Source: an uncultured Parafilimonas sp.
Lineage (GTDB): Bacteria > Bacteroidota > Bacteroidia > Chitinophagales > Chitinophagaceae
NCBI GenBank assembly: GCA_903882935.1
Contig: CAIRZB010000049.1
Span: 1-64,000 of the forward strand
Direction: 5' to 3'
DNA: 64,000 nucleotides
Made by a program: the position numbers and the translations under genes. The notes below the pieces were generated by a model, which saw nothing but the letters and a program-made list of their open reading frames with translations, searched no databases and was not told the origin of the DNA. Shown one piece after another: positions 1 through 8,900 of the stretch; within the stretch, counting starts at the first letter, position 1; each line of letters starts with the position of its first letter.

Positions 1-2
1 AC

Positions 3-125
3 GAATACCACTTCAGGTTCAACAGGAGAAATGCAATGGCGGGTACTTTTAATGCACTAATTGAACGTATGATGCAAGCCCCGCCTATACGTTTAGAAAA
101 TATTCAAAAACGAAGTGCGACCTAA
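3..125 (+). mobile_element. IS1595-family transposase, C-terminal end (cut by window edge)
   Basis: Frame 3 stays open from the window edge to a stop at 123-125 and encodes 40 residues. It begins EYHFRFNRRN and continues with FNALIERMMQAPP. An E-Y-x-F-R-F-N-R-R block followed by F-x-x-L-x-x-R is the usual end of ISXO2-like DDE transposases of the IS1595 family, so this looks like the last part of such a gene; the rest lies left of the window. No terminal inverted repeat could be identified downstream. Family assignment is from residue pattern only, on a short stretch. Confidence 0.65.
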
Positions 126-132
126 GTGCTAA

Positions 133-282
133 TTCCTATTATTGAAAATCAAAGGAGATTCCATCATTTCTCCAGTCGTTGGGGAAATTACAGAAAATGA
201 CAGGGGGGCTAAAAAAATCTATGCTCTATTTGATTTGACAAAAGAAGGTGCGAGCAAGCTTTATATTTTTGAATATTGGTAA
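133..282 (+). pseudogene. Decayed coding scrap, possibly SecD P1-head-like
   Basis: An open stretch of 49 codons follows an in-frame stop at 130-132 and ends at TAA 280-282. No ATG start is visible; a TTG at 142 is the only candidate. The peptide contains PVVGEITENDRGAKKIYALF and then LTKEGASKLY, which resembles the 'LTxEGAxKL' part of SecD P1-head-like domains. It stops just where that domain would go on. It is probably a gene fragment next to the insertion sequence. The similarity is recalled from the family pattern and is weak. Confidence 0.3.
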
Positions 283-706
283 CATGTTAATCGCAATCTC
301 CCGCAAAGCATACTGAACTACTGATTAATACCCTATTGCAATGGGTGCTATCAACGCACTATGACCCAAAAAATACTACAACCACCAGTATTTGTAGCAG
401 CAGCAACGGCGGGAAATCCCCCTCAACCAAAAAATCTATTTTAAAACCTAGCATTTGCATTGCGAGTTCTTTAGTTTTACCCGCTAAAAGCCATCATGGC
501 AAGCTTGGGCATGCACCGCAGGCCGTTTAAAGCGTAAAAAGTAAATAGCTCCACCAAACCTTGGTCATTCTACCCCACTGCCATTCAAATCACCCTGTTT
601 TCAATGGCACAATTTTCAATTCCACACACCCGCCAGCACAAACCTGCCCATTATAAAATAAAATACATATCTTCATGGTTAACACATTATTACCTAATCA
701 TTATTA
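283..706. other. Geneless stretch after IS remnant
   Basis: About 420 nt without a convincing gene. A short open frame at 336-530 has low-complexity Thr/Ser/Lys-rich composition, no ribosome-binding context and no recognisable motif. I see no tRNA, strong hairpin or promoter box. The segment is probably degraded sequence left beside the insertion element. Confidence 0.5.
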
Positions 707-1975
707 ATGGCTATGCAACGTTTCCAGGGCTTATTGGGCATTGTGCTAATTCTAGGGCTGGCGTTCCTTTTCTCCAACAACAAAAAAAAAATCAACCTGC
801 GCCTAGTGGTCAGCGGCATGGGGCTGCAGGTGGCAATAGCCTTGTTAATATTTAAAGTGCCTGTTATTGCCGGCTTTTTTAAAATGCTGGGCAAGGGCAT
901 GCAAAAAATTGAAATGTTTGCTAGGCAAGGGGCTTCGTTTGTGTACGGCGGCATCGTGGTGCAGCAAGACAACGGCAGCATAGCCGACTTTCGTGGCGGC
1001 GGCTTGGTGTTTGCCTTTAACATAACCGCAGCCATTATTCTGGTATGCGCCCTGGTGGCCATTTTTTACCATTACGGCATCATGCAGCGCATAGTATCGG
1101 TAATAGCCCGGGTAATGAACTACGTAATGCGGGTGAGCGGCGCAGAGGCCCTAAGCAATGTGGCCAGTGCTTTTGTGGGGCAGATTGAGGCACAGGTGAT
1201 GATACGGCCCTACCTAAAAACCATGACCATGAGCGAGCTACTGGCCAGCATGAGCGGCAGCCTGGCCTGTATTGCAGGCGGTATATTAATTGTGTATGCC
1301 AACATGGGCGCGCAGGCCGGGCTTGACCTTGCCCCCAAATTAATCACTGCCAGCCTTATGGCGGCACCCGGCGCATTGGTGATTGCCAAAATTGTTTTTC
1401 CCGAAACGGAGGAAAGCCAAACCATGGGCAAGGTAAAGCTCAAAATAGACAGCGGCTACAAAAACGTGATTGACGCCATAAGCCACGGCGCAGGCGACGG
1501 CTTTAAAATTGCCATGAACGTGCTTGCCATGATCATCGGCTTTATTGCGGTGATTGCCTGCCTGGATTACGTTTTAATTAAAATTGGGCATGTCTTCGAC
1601 CCCAAGTTCGACCTATCGCTTAACTGGATATTCGGCAAACTGTTTTACCCATTCGCATGGGCGATGGGCGTGCCGCAGGCGGACGTTAGCAACACGGCCA
1701 CCCTGTTGGGGCAAAAACTAACCATCAACGAGTTTATTGCCTTTAGCCACCTGACCGAAAAAACGGCCCACCATTTTACCGAAAAAGGGCTGCTGATAAC
1801 CACCGTCGCTATTTGCGGGTTCGCCAACTTTAGCAGCGTGGGCATGCAGATTGGCGGCATTGGCGAGCTGGCGCCCGAACGCCGGGGTGACCTTGCCAAA
1901 CTGGGCCTGAAAGCCCTTTTTTGCGGCACCATGGCCTCGTACCTTTCGGCCACCATTGCTGGCATACTGGTGTAG
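707..1975 (+). CDS. Concentrative nucleoside transporter (NupC/CNT family)
   Basis: A 422-residue polytopic inner-membrane protein that would import nucleosides by cation symport. The N-terminus has FQGLLGIVLILGLAFLFSNN, then a K-rich loop and a second hydrophobic span. The middle carries the CNT features GQIEAQVMIRPYL (substrate-binding G-Q-x-E-x-x-V-x-I-x-P region) and SGSLACIAGGILIVYANMG. The C-terminal gate domain includes GVPQAD, NEFIAF and CGFANFSSVGMQIGG, all typical of NupC proteins. Length fits bacterial CNTs (about 400). The start is ATG at 707; an ATG two codons later (713) is equally possible. It stands alone, with a geneless gap on both sides. Family is clear; exact nucleoside preference is not. 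Confidence 0.93.
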   Translation: MAMQRFQGLLGIVLILGLAFLFSNNKKKINLRLVVSGMGLQVAIALLIFKVPVIAGFFKMLGKGMQKIEMFARQGASFVYGGIVVQQDNGSIADFRGGGLVFAFNITAAIILVCALVAIFYHYGIMQRIVSVIARVMNYVMRVSGAEALSNVASAFVGQIEAQVMIRPYLKTMTMSELLASMSGSLACIAGGILIVYANMGAQAGLDLAPKLITASLMAAPGALVIAKIVFPETEESQTMGKVKLKIDSGYKNVIDAISHGAGDGFKIAMNVLAMIIGFIAVIACLDYVLIKIGHVFDPKFDLSLNWIFGKLFYPFAWAMGVPQADVSNTATLLGQKLTINEFIAFSHLTEKTAHHFTEKGLLITTVAICGFANFSSVGMQIGGIGELAPERRGDLAKLGLKALFCGTMASYLSATIAGILV

Positions 1976-2515
1976 TTTTATGAACAGCGACTTGTAGAAC
2001 GCAGATTGAGTGGATTTTTACGATGTAAGGGATTTATTTACTTGGCTGGGTGTGCCTTTGAATATTACTGCATCCTTGTTGCATATTAGCTGCGTTTATC
2101 TTTAAAATCACTTCAATCGGAGCTAACGCTTATTTTGAGGTACTATTATTTGGAAGGGGCGGCCGCTGATAGGCACCAGCCAACATTTTTTGAATATCAT
2201 AACCCACAGCGGTAAGCCCGTATAAACTTAGCAAGTATAACAGCCGAAAAATGCAGGGTGAATGAAACTAACGTATCACGCAAGAGGCTACAATGTGATA
2301 AAGTACGCTGTTGCACATGGGGAGGCGTGGGCCGGCAAAGACGCCAGGCGGGATCGGGCTTTGCTTTGACCTTTTTTGCTTCTTTTTTGGGTTAAGCCAA
2401 AAAAGAAAAAGATTAAACCGCCACGTGCTTTAAAGCTGGCGACAAGTGGCAATAACAGGTGTAAAGAAGAATTAGCCTTCACTTGCGTTCAATTATCCCA
2501 TGTCAACAATCTTCC
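1976..2515. other. Geneless stretch with dispersed-repeat copy and a hairpin
   Basis: About 540 nt between the nucleoside transporter and mqnE. Position 1997-2025 holds a copy of the repeat beginning GAACGCAGATT that recurs at 54.25-54.38 kb and 60.22-60.35 kb. Position 2380-2407 holds a poly-pyrimidine/poly-purine hairpin (separate entry). A reading frame on the minus strand (2288-2482) encodes low-complexity FFFF/KK sequence made by that hairpin and is not taken as a gene. Confidence 0.5.
2380..2407. repeat. Hairpin TTCTTTTTTGG/CCAAAAAAGAA
   Basis: Perfect 11-bp inverted repeat, TTCTTTTTTGG and CCAAAAAAGAA, around the 6-nt loop GTTAAG. It is far downstream of the transporter stop (400 nt) and upstream of the mqnE promoter, so it is unlikely to be that gene's terminator. 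It has the look of a dispersed intergenic palindrome. Confidence 0.6.
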
Positions 2516-2523
2516 TATCTTTG
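2516..2523 (+). promoter_or_regulatory. -7 promoter box of mqnE (leaderless arrangement)
   Basis: TATCTTTG matches the Bacteroidota -7 consensus TAnnTTTG. It ends 4 nt before the ATG at 2528, so transcription would begin about at the start codon. This decides the mqnE start and rules out the longer in-frame start at 2483. No clear -33 element was found. Confidence 0.65.
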
Positions 2524-2527
2524 CACC

Positions 2528-3697
2528 ATGAACACAGGAATTGAGCAATTGGTAGCTTCTGCAAAGGATGCAGAAATAAGGACGATAGGTGAAAAAGTGT
2601 TGAACCGCAGCCGCTTAAGCTTTGATGACGGCGTGTTATTGTTTGAAAAAGCACCCCTGCCCTTGGTTGGCGCCCTGGCCAATTGGGTGCGGGAGCAAAT
2701 GCACGGCAACAAAACCTATTTTAACCGCAATTTTCATATTGAGCCCACCAATGTTTGCGTGTTTGCCTGTAAGTTTTGCTCATACTCCCGCCTGTATGCC
2801 CACCGCGAGGAAGGTTGGGAACTGAGTACCGAGCAAATGCTGGATATTGTAAAAAGCTACGATGGCAAACCCGTTACCGAAGTGCATATTGTGGGCGGCG
2901 TGCACCCAAAAATGAACCTGTACTTTTTTACCGACCTGATAAAGAAAATTAAGGCCCACCGGCCCGATTTGCATGTGAAGGGTTTTACCGCTGTGGAACT
3001 AGATTACATGTTCCGCAAGGCAAAGGTGAGTGTGGAGGAAGGCATGAAACTATTGCATACCGCAGGGCTTGACAGCATGCCGGGCGGTGGCGCAGAGATT
3101 TTTCACCCTGACGTGCGCGTGCAAATATGCGACGACAAAGTGGATGCCGATGGTTGGCTGCACATTCACAAAACAGCCCACAACCTGGGCATGCACACCA
3201 ATGCCACCATGCTGTACGGCCATATTGAGCAATACCACCACCGGGTTGACCATATGGAACGCTTGAGGCAACTACAGGATGAAACCCATGGTTTTAACAC
3301 GTTTATACCGCTGAAGTTTAGGAACCACGACAATGAGATGAGCCATGTTACCGAAAGCACCATCGTGGAAGACATGAAGCTGTATGCCGTGGCAAGGCTG
3401 TATATGGATAATTTTCCGCACCTTAAAGCTTACTGGCCTATGTTAGGCAGGCAAAATGCCCAGTTAACGCTGAGCTTTGGGGTGAACGATTTGGACGGCA
3501 CCATTGACGATACCACCAAAATATACTCCATGGCGGGCAGCGAGGAGCAAACCCCTGCCCTATCAACCGCGCAGCTTGTATCGCTTATTAAGCAAGTGCG
3601 GCGCGAACCAGTGGAAAGAGACACCTTGTACAACGAAGTAAAAAACTACAAGGATGCCGATGTGGCCGAGCTGGCAGTGAACCCATTGTATAATTAA
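2528..3697 (+). CDS. mqnE: Aminofutalosine synthase, radical SAM (menaquinone pathway)
   Basis: MqnE joins enolpyruvyl-benzoate to SAM-derived adenosine to make aminodeoxyfutalosine in the futalosine route to menaquinone; it is cytosolic and uses a 4Fe-4S cluster. The 389-residue product has the radical SAM triad C-x3-C-x2-C as CVFACKFC (Cys 77, 81, 84), preceded by HIEPTN. HIVGGVHP and PGGGAEIF are typical of the MqnE/MqnC group; AHNLGMHTNATMLYGHIE and FIPLKFRNHDN favour MqnE over MqnC. Length fits the family. The start at 2528 is chosen from the -7 box 4 nt upstream. No other mqn gene lies in the window, so the pathway is scattered. Assignment to MqnE is fairly sure; MqnC is the alternative. 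Confidence 0.9.
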   Translation: MNTGIEQLVASAKDAEIRTIGEKVLNRSRLSFDDGVLLFEKAPLPLVGALANWVREQMHGNKTYFNRNFHIEPTNVCVFACKFCSYSRLYAHREEGWELSTEQMLDIVKSYDGKPVTEVHIVGGVHPKMNLYFFTDLIKKIKAHRPDLHVKGFTAVELDYMFRKAKVSVEEGMKLLHTAGLDSMPGGGAEIFHPDVRVQICDDKVDADGWLHIHKTAHNLGMHTNATMLYGHIEQYHHRVDHMERLRQLQDETHGFNTFIPLKFRNHDNEMSHVTESTIVEDMKLYAVARLYMDNFPHLKAYWPMLGRQNAQLTLSFGVNDLDGTIDDTTKIYSMAGSEEQTPALSTAQLVSLIKQVRREPVERDTLYNEVKNYKDADVAELAVNPLYN

Positions 3698-3713
3698 CCC
3701 CATTCACCGCCAT

Positions 3714-3726
3714 CCCCAAAAAGGGG
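3714..3726. repeat. CCCC-A5-GGGG palindrome after mqnE
   Basis: CCCCAAAAAGGGG lies 17 nt behind the mqnE stop. It is one of at least five short CCCC(N)GGGG palindromes at gene borders in this window (also at 28911, 49913, 53582 and 53702). It could form a short hairpin but has no T-run. Confidence 0.5.
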
Positions 3727-3782
3727 CGCGGAAATTATGTGGGGTAAAAAAAGTCTCGAAAAAGTCGGGTGCAATCAAAGTA

Positions 3783-3986
3783 ATGCGGTTGCAACAGTAT
3801 TTTCGCTGGTGTTGTTATTTTCACCAACAACGATTTAAGCTGCGCAAAAAAACGGCGTGGAGAAAACTGGCTACCATCAAGTTTGCTTTAACCCATTTTG
3901 AAATAATAACCTTGCGTGAAATGTATGACCAGGTAGAAATAGATGCCTGGCTAAATGGGTTTATTAATTTGTCGTTTAAAGAATAG
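3783..3986 (+). CDS. Small hypothetical protein (doubtful)
   Basis: A 67-codon open frame that begins with ATG and ends 12 nt before the convergent TPR gene. The peptide is rich in Trp, Phe, Arg and Lys (RWCCYFHQQRFKLRKK) with a more ordinary acidic C-terminus (MYDQVEIDAWLNGF). No promoter box, ribosome-binding site or domain was recognised. It may be real, or it may be a chance frame; the spacing is compatible with either. I give it low weight. Confidence 0.22.
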   Translation: MRLQQYFRWCCYFHQQRFKLRKKTAWRKLATIKFALTHFEIITLREMYDQVEIDAWLNGFINLSFKE

Positions 3987-3998
3987 CTACAATTTTGC

Positions 3999-5684
3999 CT
4001 ACTTTTGTTTAACGCCCAACTCCTTGCAAAATTTGTCGGCTATTTCGTGTTTTTCGAAAACACTAATATCCTCCGAGGGATTCATCATGGTTGCCCACCA
4101 TTGTTTGTACTCACATGCTTTCTCCTTTAGGCCAACCAGCTTTGCAAGCCCTGCTGCATAGTTGTATGCGTCAATGGTCGGGTGAATTAAAATTGACTTT
4201 TCGTAGTCAGCCAACGCACCCGCGTATTCACGGAAATTGCCTTTCAGGATTCCACGAAAGAAATAATACTGATAATTTGTATGCATGTCCTTTATGGCTT
4301 CTAAAGAATTCATCACTCGTTTTGCATACATCTCGCCATTTTCGATTGAGTCTAAATAGATGGCCTTGTCGTAATAAAACATAATTTCGGCGTACAAGTG
4401 CGATATCATAGCCGTATCGGTCGCAAAATCATCCACATTGTCGGCCTGCATTATTTTTAGGCGCGCAAGCCATTTACACCTGCCCATTTTAAAATATGCC
4501 TCGGCATTCTTTGGGCTAAGCCTTGCTGCTGCTTTAAACATTGTAAATGCAGTATCATAGAATGCTGCCTTAAAATATTCATCAGCCAGCCCCATATAGT
4601 AGGAAGCTGAATCATTGAAATTCTGTACAACAATCGTTGGCTCAATGGTGGAAAGTTGGCGTTTAAGCAATGTCTCTATTTGCCCTTTAGGTTTTTGCGC
4701 AAGCCCTTTTTTGTAATTAGCCGCAGCATTGGCTGTATCGTGTTTTAAAAGGTAACAATTGCCTAAAATTAAATATGCCTGTGCAAAACTTGGGTCAATC
4801 GCAATTGCAATTTGCTCGTCGGCCATAGCCAATTCAATCTTATTAGTTTTTTTGTAAACCCTTCCCCTATTCACATAGGCAAGCGTGTTCTTTTTAATGT
4901 TTATGGATTTTGTATAAAACCTTATGGCATTTTCCCAATCGCTGTTATTATCATAACAAAGGCCAAAATCGCAAACATATTCAAAATCGGTACTGTCTGT
5001 CTTCATACCCTCTTTAAAGTCTACAATTGCAGCATCAGTGGCACCATTTCTTAGGTAAAATTCAGCCCTTTTAAATATTAGCACGTGATTACTGGGGTTA
5101 TTTTCTATTAGCCTGGTTAAAACGGCTGCGGCACTGTCCAAGTGCCCGGCACCGTGTATATCATCTTCATAAATTTCTGAAATATGTGTATAAAGCCCAA
5201 GGTCATTGCTGTTCAGAGCCAAGCTATGTTTATAATCCATTATGGCGGAATCATATTTTTCTTCTGTATACTTAATATCTCCCCTTAGTTTATAGTAAGC
5301 ATAGTATTTGGGGCTAAGTTTAATGGCTTTTTCAATTTGAAATCTTGCGGCCGCGTGGTTACCCATAAAATTATAAGCGGTGCATTCATTCGCATAAACT
5401 GCCGAATTATTGGGGTCTAATTGCAAGGCTTTTTCAAAATCTAGCAGGGCTGCCGCATATAGTTGTAAATCATTGTATAAAAACCCACGATTGCCATATG
5501 CCATGCCCAATTTTGCACAGTTTGCTGCAATTATTTGGTTGTATACCAGTATGGCAGCATTCGCGCCCTGCTGCCGATATGTTTTATCGGCTAAAGAAAA
5601 CAAACTGTCGCAGTTACTTTGGGCAAAGACAGTAGGGGCTATTAGAATCCCTGCGGTGATTAATAACATGAACAATTTGGTCAT
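3999..5684 (-). CDS. Secreted tetratricopeptide-repeat protein
   Basis: A 561-residue protein with a signal peptide (MTKLFMLLITAGILIAPTVFA, cleavage likely before QSNCD). The mature part is almost entirely tetratricopeptide repeats, about ten, recognisable by blocks such as ALLDFEKALQLDPNNSAVYA, AIVDFKEGMKTDSTD, AIRFYTKSINIKKNTLAYVN and ALADYEKSILIHP. TPR arrays act as protein-binding scaffolds; in Bacteroidota such secreted TPR proteins are common, with few assigned partners. It stands alone on the minus strand, convergent with the doubtful small frame and divergent from tamB. No catalytic domain is visible. Function unknown. Confidence 0.85.
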   Translation of the reverse strand: MTKLFMLLITAGILIAPTVFAQSNCDSLFSLADKTYRQQGANAAILVYNQIIAANCAKLGMAYGNRGFLYNDLQLYAAALLDFEKALQLDPNNSAVYANECTAYNFMGNHAAARFQIEKAIKLSPKYYAYYKLRGDIKYTEEKYDSAIMDYKHSLALNSNDLGLYTHISEIYEDDIHGAGHLDSAAAVLTRLIENNPSNHVLIFKRAEFYLRNGATDAAIVDFKEGMKTDSTDFEYVCDFGLCYDNNSDWENAIRFYTKSINIKKNTLAYVNRGRVYKKTNKIELAMADEQIAIAIDPSFAQAYLILGNCYLLKHDTANAAANYKKGLAQKPKGQIETLLKRQLSTIEPTIVVQNFNDSASYYMGLADEYFKAAFYDTAFTMFKAAARLSPKNAEAYFKMGRCKWLARLKIMQADNVDDFATDTAMISHLYAEIMFYYDKAIYLDSIENGEMYAKRVMNSLEAIKDMHTNYQYYFFRGILKGNFREYAGALADYEKSILIHPTIDAYNYAAGLAKLVGLKEKACEYKQWWATMMNPSEDISVFEKHEIADKFCKELGVKQK

Positions 5685-5980
5685 CGGGTTTACTTTTGTT
5701 ATTTGTAGCGTGAATATAGAAAATAGGTATGCTTAAACCAAAACTCGCAAAAAAAAGCACATAAAATAGTAAACAAGCACCGCACCTGGCCTACAAACAG
5801 CTTTATGGTAAGGCACTTGGCTTTTAAAACCAACACGATTAATAGTTAAGTTTCGTTTTCCTCAGTTACAAATGCCGCCATTAATATATTTTCATAACTA
5901 CTTGTTACATATTTGGTATTGTATTTGCTTGTTACTTTTAATACGCTATTTTTACCCTATAATCACGTTTTCTGAAGAAA
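5685..5980. other. Divergent intergenic region TPR gene/tamB
   Basis: About 296 nt, AT-rich, between two genes read away from each other, so it must hold both promoters. Several ATTTTTAC/ATATTTGG-like strings occur, but none fits TAnnTTTG exactly with a matching -33 element. No hairpin of note was seen. Confidence 0.4.
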
Positions 5981-8900
5981 TTGCTTAAAATATCGGGCTG
6001 GGCTATATTGGGGATGGTTGCCGCGTTGTTGCTATGGTGGTTTTTTACAACCAAAAATTTCATCCCCCTCATTATTCTCGGTATTTGCTTGCTGCTTTAC
6101 TTTTTTAAGCTGGCAAGGCGACTGTTTGCGTTATTGCTGGCCATGCTGTTGCTGGCCATATTGCTCATCCAAACAGATTTTGTTCAAAACATCATCATCG
6201 GCAAGGCTACCGCAAAACTTAGCCAAAGCGTAAAAACCAAGGTGTCCATAAAACACGTGAGTTTCGATTTTTTTAATAAAATGAACCTGGAAGGTGTGAT
6301 GGTACGCGACTTGCAAAAAGACACCTTGTTTTACGCAGGTGCCGTTAAGGTGCGCATAACCGACTGGTTTTTTTGGAAAACCTATGTTGACCTAAAATAT
6401 ATTGGCCTGGAGGATGCGGTTATAAAACAATACCGAAAAGACTCCGTTTGGAACCACCAGTTTTTGATAGACTATTTCTCCTCCTCCGACACCTCTACAA
6501 AAAAAGACACCACAAAAGGCATAGTGCTGAACGTAAAAAAAGTTGACCTTAAAAACGTTAGTTACATAAGCAATGATGAATGGAAGGGCACCTTAATGAC
6601 TATTAAGGTAGGCAGCCTGGCCATGGACGCCGACACAATTGACATAAGCAGAAAGCTGTTGCTCATAAACAACTTAGACATTGACAAGCCCTATTTTACC
6701 ATTGAAAACTTTGACGGAAGGCGGCCAGAAGATACAGCGACCATAACAACTGCGGCCGACACGGGCATGTATTTTAACAAAGGGGGTATGATTGCTAAAA
6801 TTAAAACCCTTAAAATGGCCGATGGTTTTTTTGGCAACATAAAAAGAGGCGTAAATTCAACCAAAGGGGTATTTGATGGCGCTAACATACAGGCCAGTAA
6901 AATGAATGGCACCATAAACAACCTGAGTTTTGTAAAAGACACCATACGGGCCAGCATAAACCTATCGGCCAAAGACCGCAGCGGTTTTGAGCTAAAAAAA
7001 TTACAGGCGGCGTTTAAACTTACCCCTGCCATTATGGAGTTTAAACAGCTTGACCTACAGACGGGTAAAAGCCATCTTACTGATTACTATGCCATGCATT
7101 TTAAAGATTTTAATGAGGACATGGGTTACTACGTTGACAGTGTAGTGATGGATGCCCGTTTTCGTAACGCACAAGTAAACACTGACGATATAGCCTATTT
7201 TGCCCCCGACCTATCTAGTTGGAAGAGAACAGCCACCATAAGCGGTAAGTATTACGGCACTGTTGCCAATTTTAGCATCAAGGATCTTTTTTTGCGCACC
7301 AGCAGCAATACCTACGTATCAGGCAACCTTACCATGGAGGGGTTGCCAGATGTTAACAAAACCAGCATTAATATTACCAACGCCAATATACAAACCAACA
7401 GCACCGATATTTCGTTTTTGTACAGGCCAATTTTAAAAATAACCAGCCCTAATTTGGCGGCATTGGGCAACGTGCGTTTTACCGGCACCGTGGGTGGCAA
7501 ATTAACCAATTACAATGTTGACGGCAATATAAGCACCAGCCTAGGGGCCCTTTATACCAAAATAACACTCAGCTTTCCACGAAAAGGCGAACCTACCTAC
7601 AAGGGCAACCTGCAAACAAAACAGTTTAATTTGGGCAAGTTTGTAAATACGCCGCTATTGGGCAATGTTGGTTTTTCAGGCGATATTGACGGGTACAGTT
7701 TTTCGCTGGATACCATAAAAACCTTTGTAAACGGCAGTTTTAGCGGGCTGGAGTTTAACGGCTACAATTATACAAACCTAACCTTCAACGGCTCGCTGCA
7801 AAAACAGAAATTTAACGGCGACTTTAAATCAGACGACCCCAATTTTGACATCACCAGCCATTTTGAAATTGACATAAGTGGCAGCGAGCCGGTATTTAAT
7901 ATTTTAGGCGATGTTGGCATAGCCAAACTAAAAGAACTCAATTTTACGCCGAAAGACAACTTTCAGCTCACGGGCTTGTTCGACTTTAATTTCCGGGGGC
8001 ATAATATTGACGAGTTTTTGGGCTCTGCAAAGCTGCTGAACGCATCATTGATGCATGACTCCACAAACCTTGACCTAGACTCGCTTACCATAAACGCCGT
8101 GCAAGACTCGGTAAATGGCAAGGTGTTAACAGTAACGAGCAAGCAGTTTGACGCCAGCGTGCAGGGCAAACAGTTCTCTATACTGGATGTTCCCAAAATA
8201 TTCCAAACATTTTTAAACAAGTATTACCCTAGCTATATTGAACCGCCCACCCAATTGTCAAAGAAACAGCAGTTCTCGTACAGTTTAAACACCCGCGATT
8301 TTGACAATTACGCGCGGTTGATAGACACCAATTTATCGGGCCTCAATAATACACATATTGAGGGCAAAGTAAACTCTGAAGATTCCAGCTTTGTGGTTAA
8401 TGCCAATGTACCCTATGCAAAATATGCCAAATACCGGCTGGAAGACGCGCAAATTAAAGGTATAGGAAACTACAGCCAATTGAATTTAACTGGCACCGTT
8501 GGCAAAGTGTATGCGGGGGACAGTTTGTTTTTTCCTAACACCACCCTTAACATAACCTCAGCCAACGACCATTCCTCTGTACACATCATCACCAGTGCCA
8601 ACACCACGTTAACAGATGCGCATTTGAATGCCGAGGTATATACCATGCCGGGCGGCGTAAGAATTGATTTTGACCCGTCGTCGTTTACCTTGAACGACAA
8701 AACTTGGAACCTTGAAAAAGCAGGGCAAATAATCATCAAGCAAGATTTTGCCTCTGCAAACAACGTAAAATTTGTACAAGGCTTCCAAGAAATATCGGTG
8801 GAGTCTGAGAACCAAGACTCAAGCAACCTGGTTATAAAACTAAAGAACGTAAACATGGGCGATTTTACGCCCCTCATTACCCAAACGCCCAGGATGGAGG

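Noticed and set aside
336-530. 64-codon open frame
   Set aside because: Low-complexity Thr/Ser/Lys composition, no promoter or ribosome-binding context, no motif; lies in degraded sequence.
694-1965. Several minus-strand frames opposite the nucleoside transporter
   Set aside because: Shadow frames of a clear membrane-protein gene; Pro/Ala/Ser-rich antisense translations without motifs.
2288-2482. Minus-strand frame with FFFF and KK runs
   Set aside because: Made by the pyrimidine/purine hairpin at 2380-2407; no gene character.
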